Assembly (NCBI RefSeq): GCF_905397435.1
Contig: NZ_CAJPVI010000018.1
Span: 1 to 64,000, forward strand
Origin: Cupriavidus numazuensis
GTDB taxonomy: Bacteria; Pseudomonadota; Gammaproteobacteria; Burkholderiales; Burkholderiaceae
DNA: 64,000 bases
Direction: 5' to 3'
The translations under genes were made by a program, and so were the position numbers. Shown here piece after piece: positions 63,714-64,000 of the stretch. Every line of letters starts with the position of its first letter. Position 1 is the first letter of the stretch. The notes under the pieces were generated by a model. The model searched no databases. It was not told where the DNA came from and saw nothing but the letters and a program-made list of their open reading frames with translations.

Positions 63714-64000
63714 GCTGTTTCGCCGGCGTAGCCGGCGAGTCACTTTTTGTCCGAGCGACAAAAAGTAACCAAAAAGCGCGTCGTTGCCGCTGGCCATCAA
63801 TTCCACGGCGACAGTCATTCAAACGGCTTTGGACGCCTGCGATGGTGGTCAGCCGTTCGACCCTGCTACGCCATGTGAGTCAGAACCTGTGCCTGGCGCG
63901 GCACGACTTTTGGACGATCCCCAAGACGGACTCGGGTACAGCATTTCAATAGCCTCAGTGGTGGGACGCCTTCGGCTGCGCTGCGCGCACGTCGTCGTCT
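63714..64000. repeat. Second copy of the palindromic element, cut by the window
   Basis: This stretch aligns without gaps to 32702-32988 with about 14 mismatches by eye, including the GCCGGCGTAGCCGGC and ACTTTTTGTC hairpins. Whether the right half of the element follows cannot be seen. The bases from 63566 to 63713 show nothing else recognisable. Confidence 0.85.

Overview
The window is GC-rich chromosomal DNA from a betaproteobacterium of the Burkholderiaceae, most likely Cupriavidus. The lineage call rests on gene content: a glnK-amtB nitrogen locus with a TorF-type porin, UbiK next to ComM, a DctBD-controlled dctA, an mhp phenylpropionate operon, a 1093-residue fused isobutyryl-CoA mutase (IcmF) of the length known in Cupriavidus, and dispersed palindromic repeats. 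No rRNA, tRNA or CRISPR array was seen.

Layout. 1-2.1 kb: a porin-glnK-amtB operon behind a clear sigma-54 promoter; amtB appears broken by an early TAG. ubiK follows. 2.1-17.8 kb: comM (yifB) is split in two by a 14.2 kb island (about 2353-16530) with short inverted repeats at its ends and visibly lower GC. The island carries three overlapping tyrosine recombinases and a small coiled-coil partner at its left end. The centre has a regulator with a palindromic operator. The right half is a tight minus-strand operon hsdM-hsdS-AAA ATPase-HNH nuclease plus a small acidic protein, with no hsdR. A ribbon-helix-helix protein with its own 20-bp palindrome lies near the right end. 17.8-27.3 kb: housekeeping genes (LysE exporter, two thioredoxin-like proteins, UvrD-like helicase, rlmI, ybeD, dacC, hydrolase, ferredoxin). 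27.5-32.4 kb: dctA-dctB-dctD with a sigma-54 promoter and upstream palindrome. 32.7-33.4 kb: a palindromic repeat element; a second copy runs off the right edge. 33.4-40.3 kb: mhpABDTC operon, divergent from mhpR. 40.5-52.8 kb: nitronate monooxygenase, a PaaK-like ligase, a complete Liv-type ABC transporter, an acyl-CoA synthetase, and a divergent Crp/Fnr regulator. 52.8-63.6 kb: small exported proteins, a RhuM-family gene, 3-hydroxyacyl-CoA dehydrogenase, HIT protein, icmF, an orphan HigA antitoxin, a MocR regulator and an amino acid permease.

Most interesting candidate. The island operon joins a type I modification module (HsdM, HsdS) to an ABC-type AAA ATPase and an HNH nuclease in place of HsdR. 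HsdS has an extra C-terminal domain, and adjacent genes overlap by four bases. The ATPase/nuclease pair resembles the PtuA/PtuB logic of Septu. The proposal that HsdMS marks self DNA while the ATPase-HNH pair is the effector is inference.
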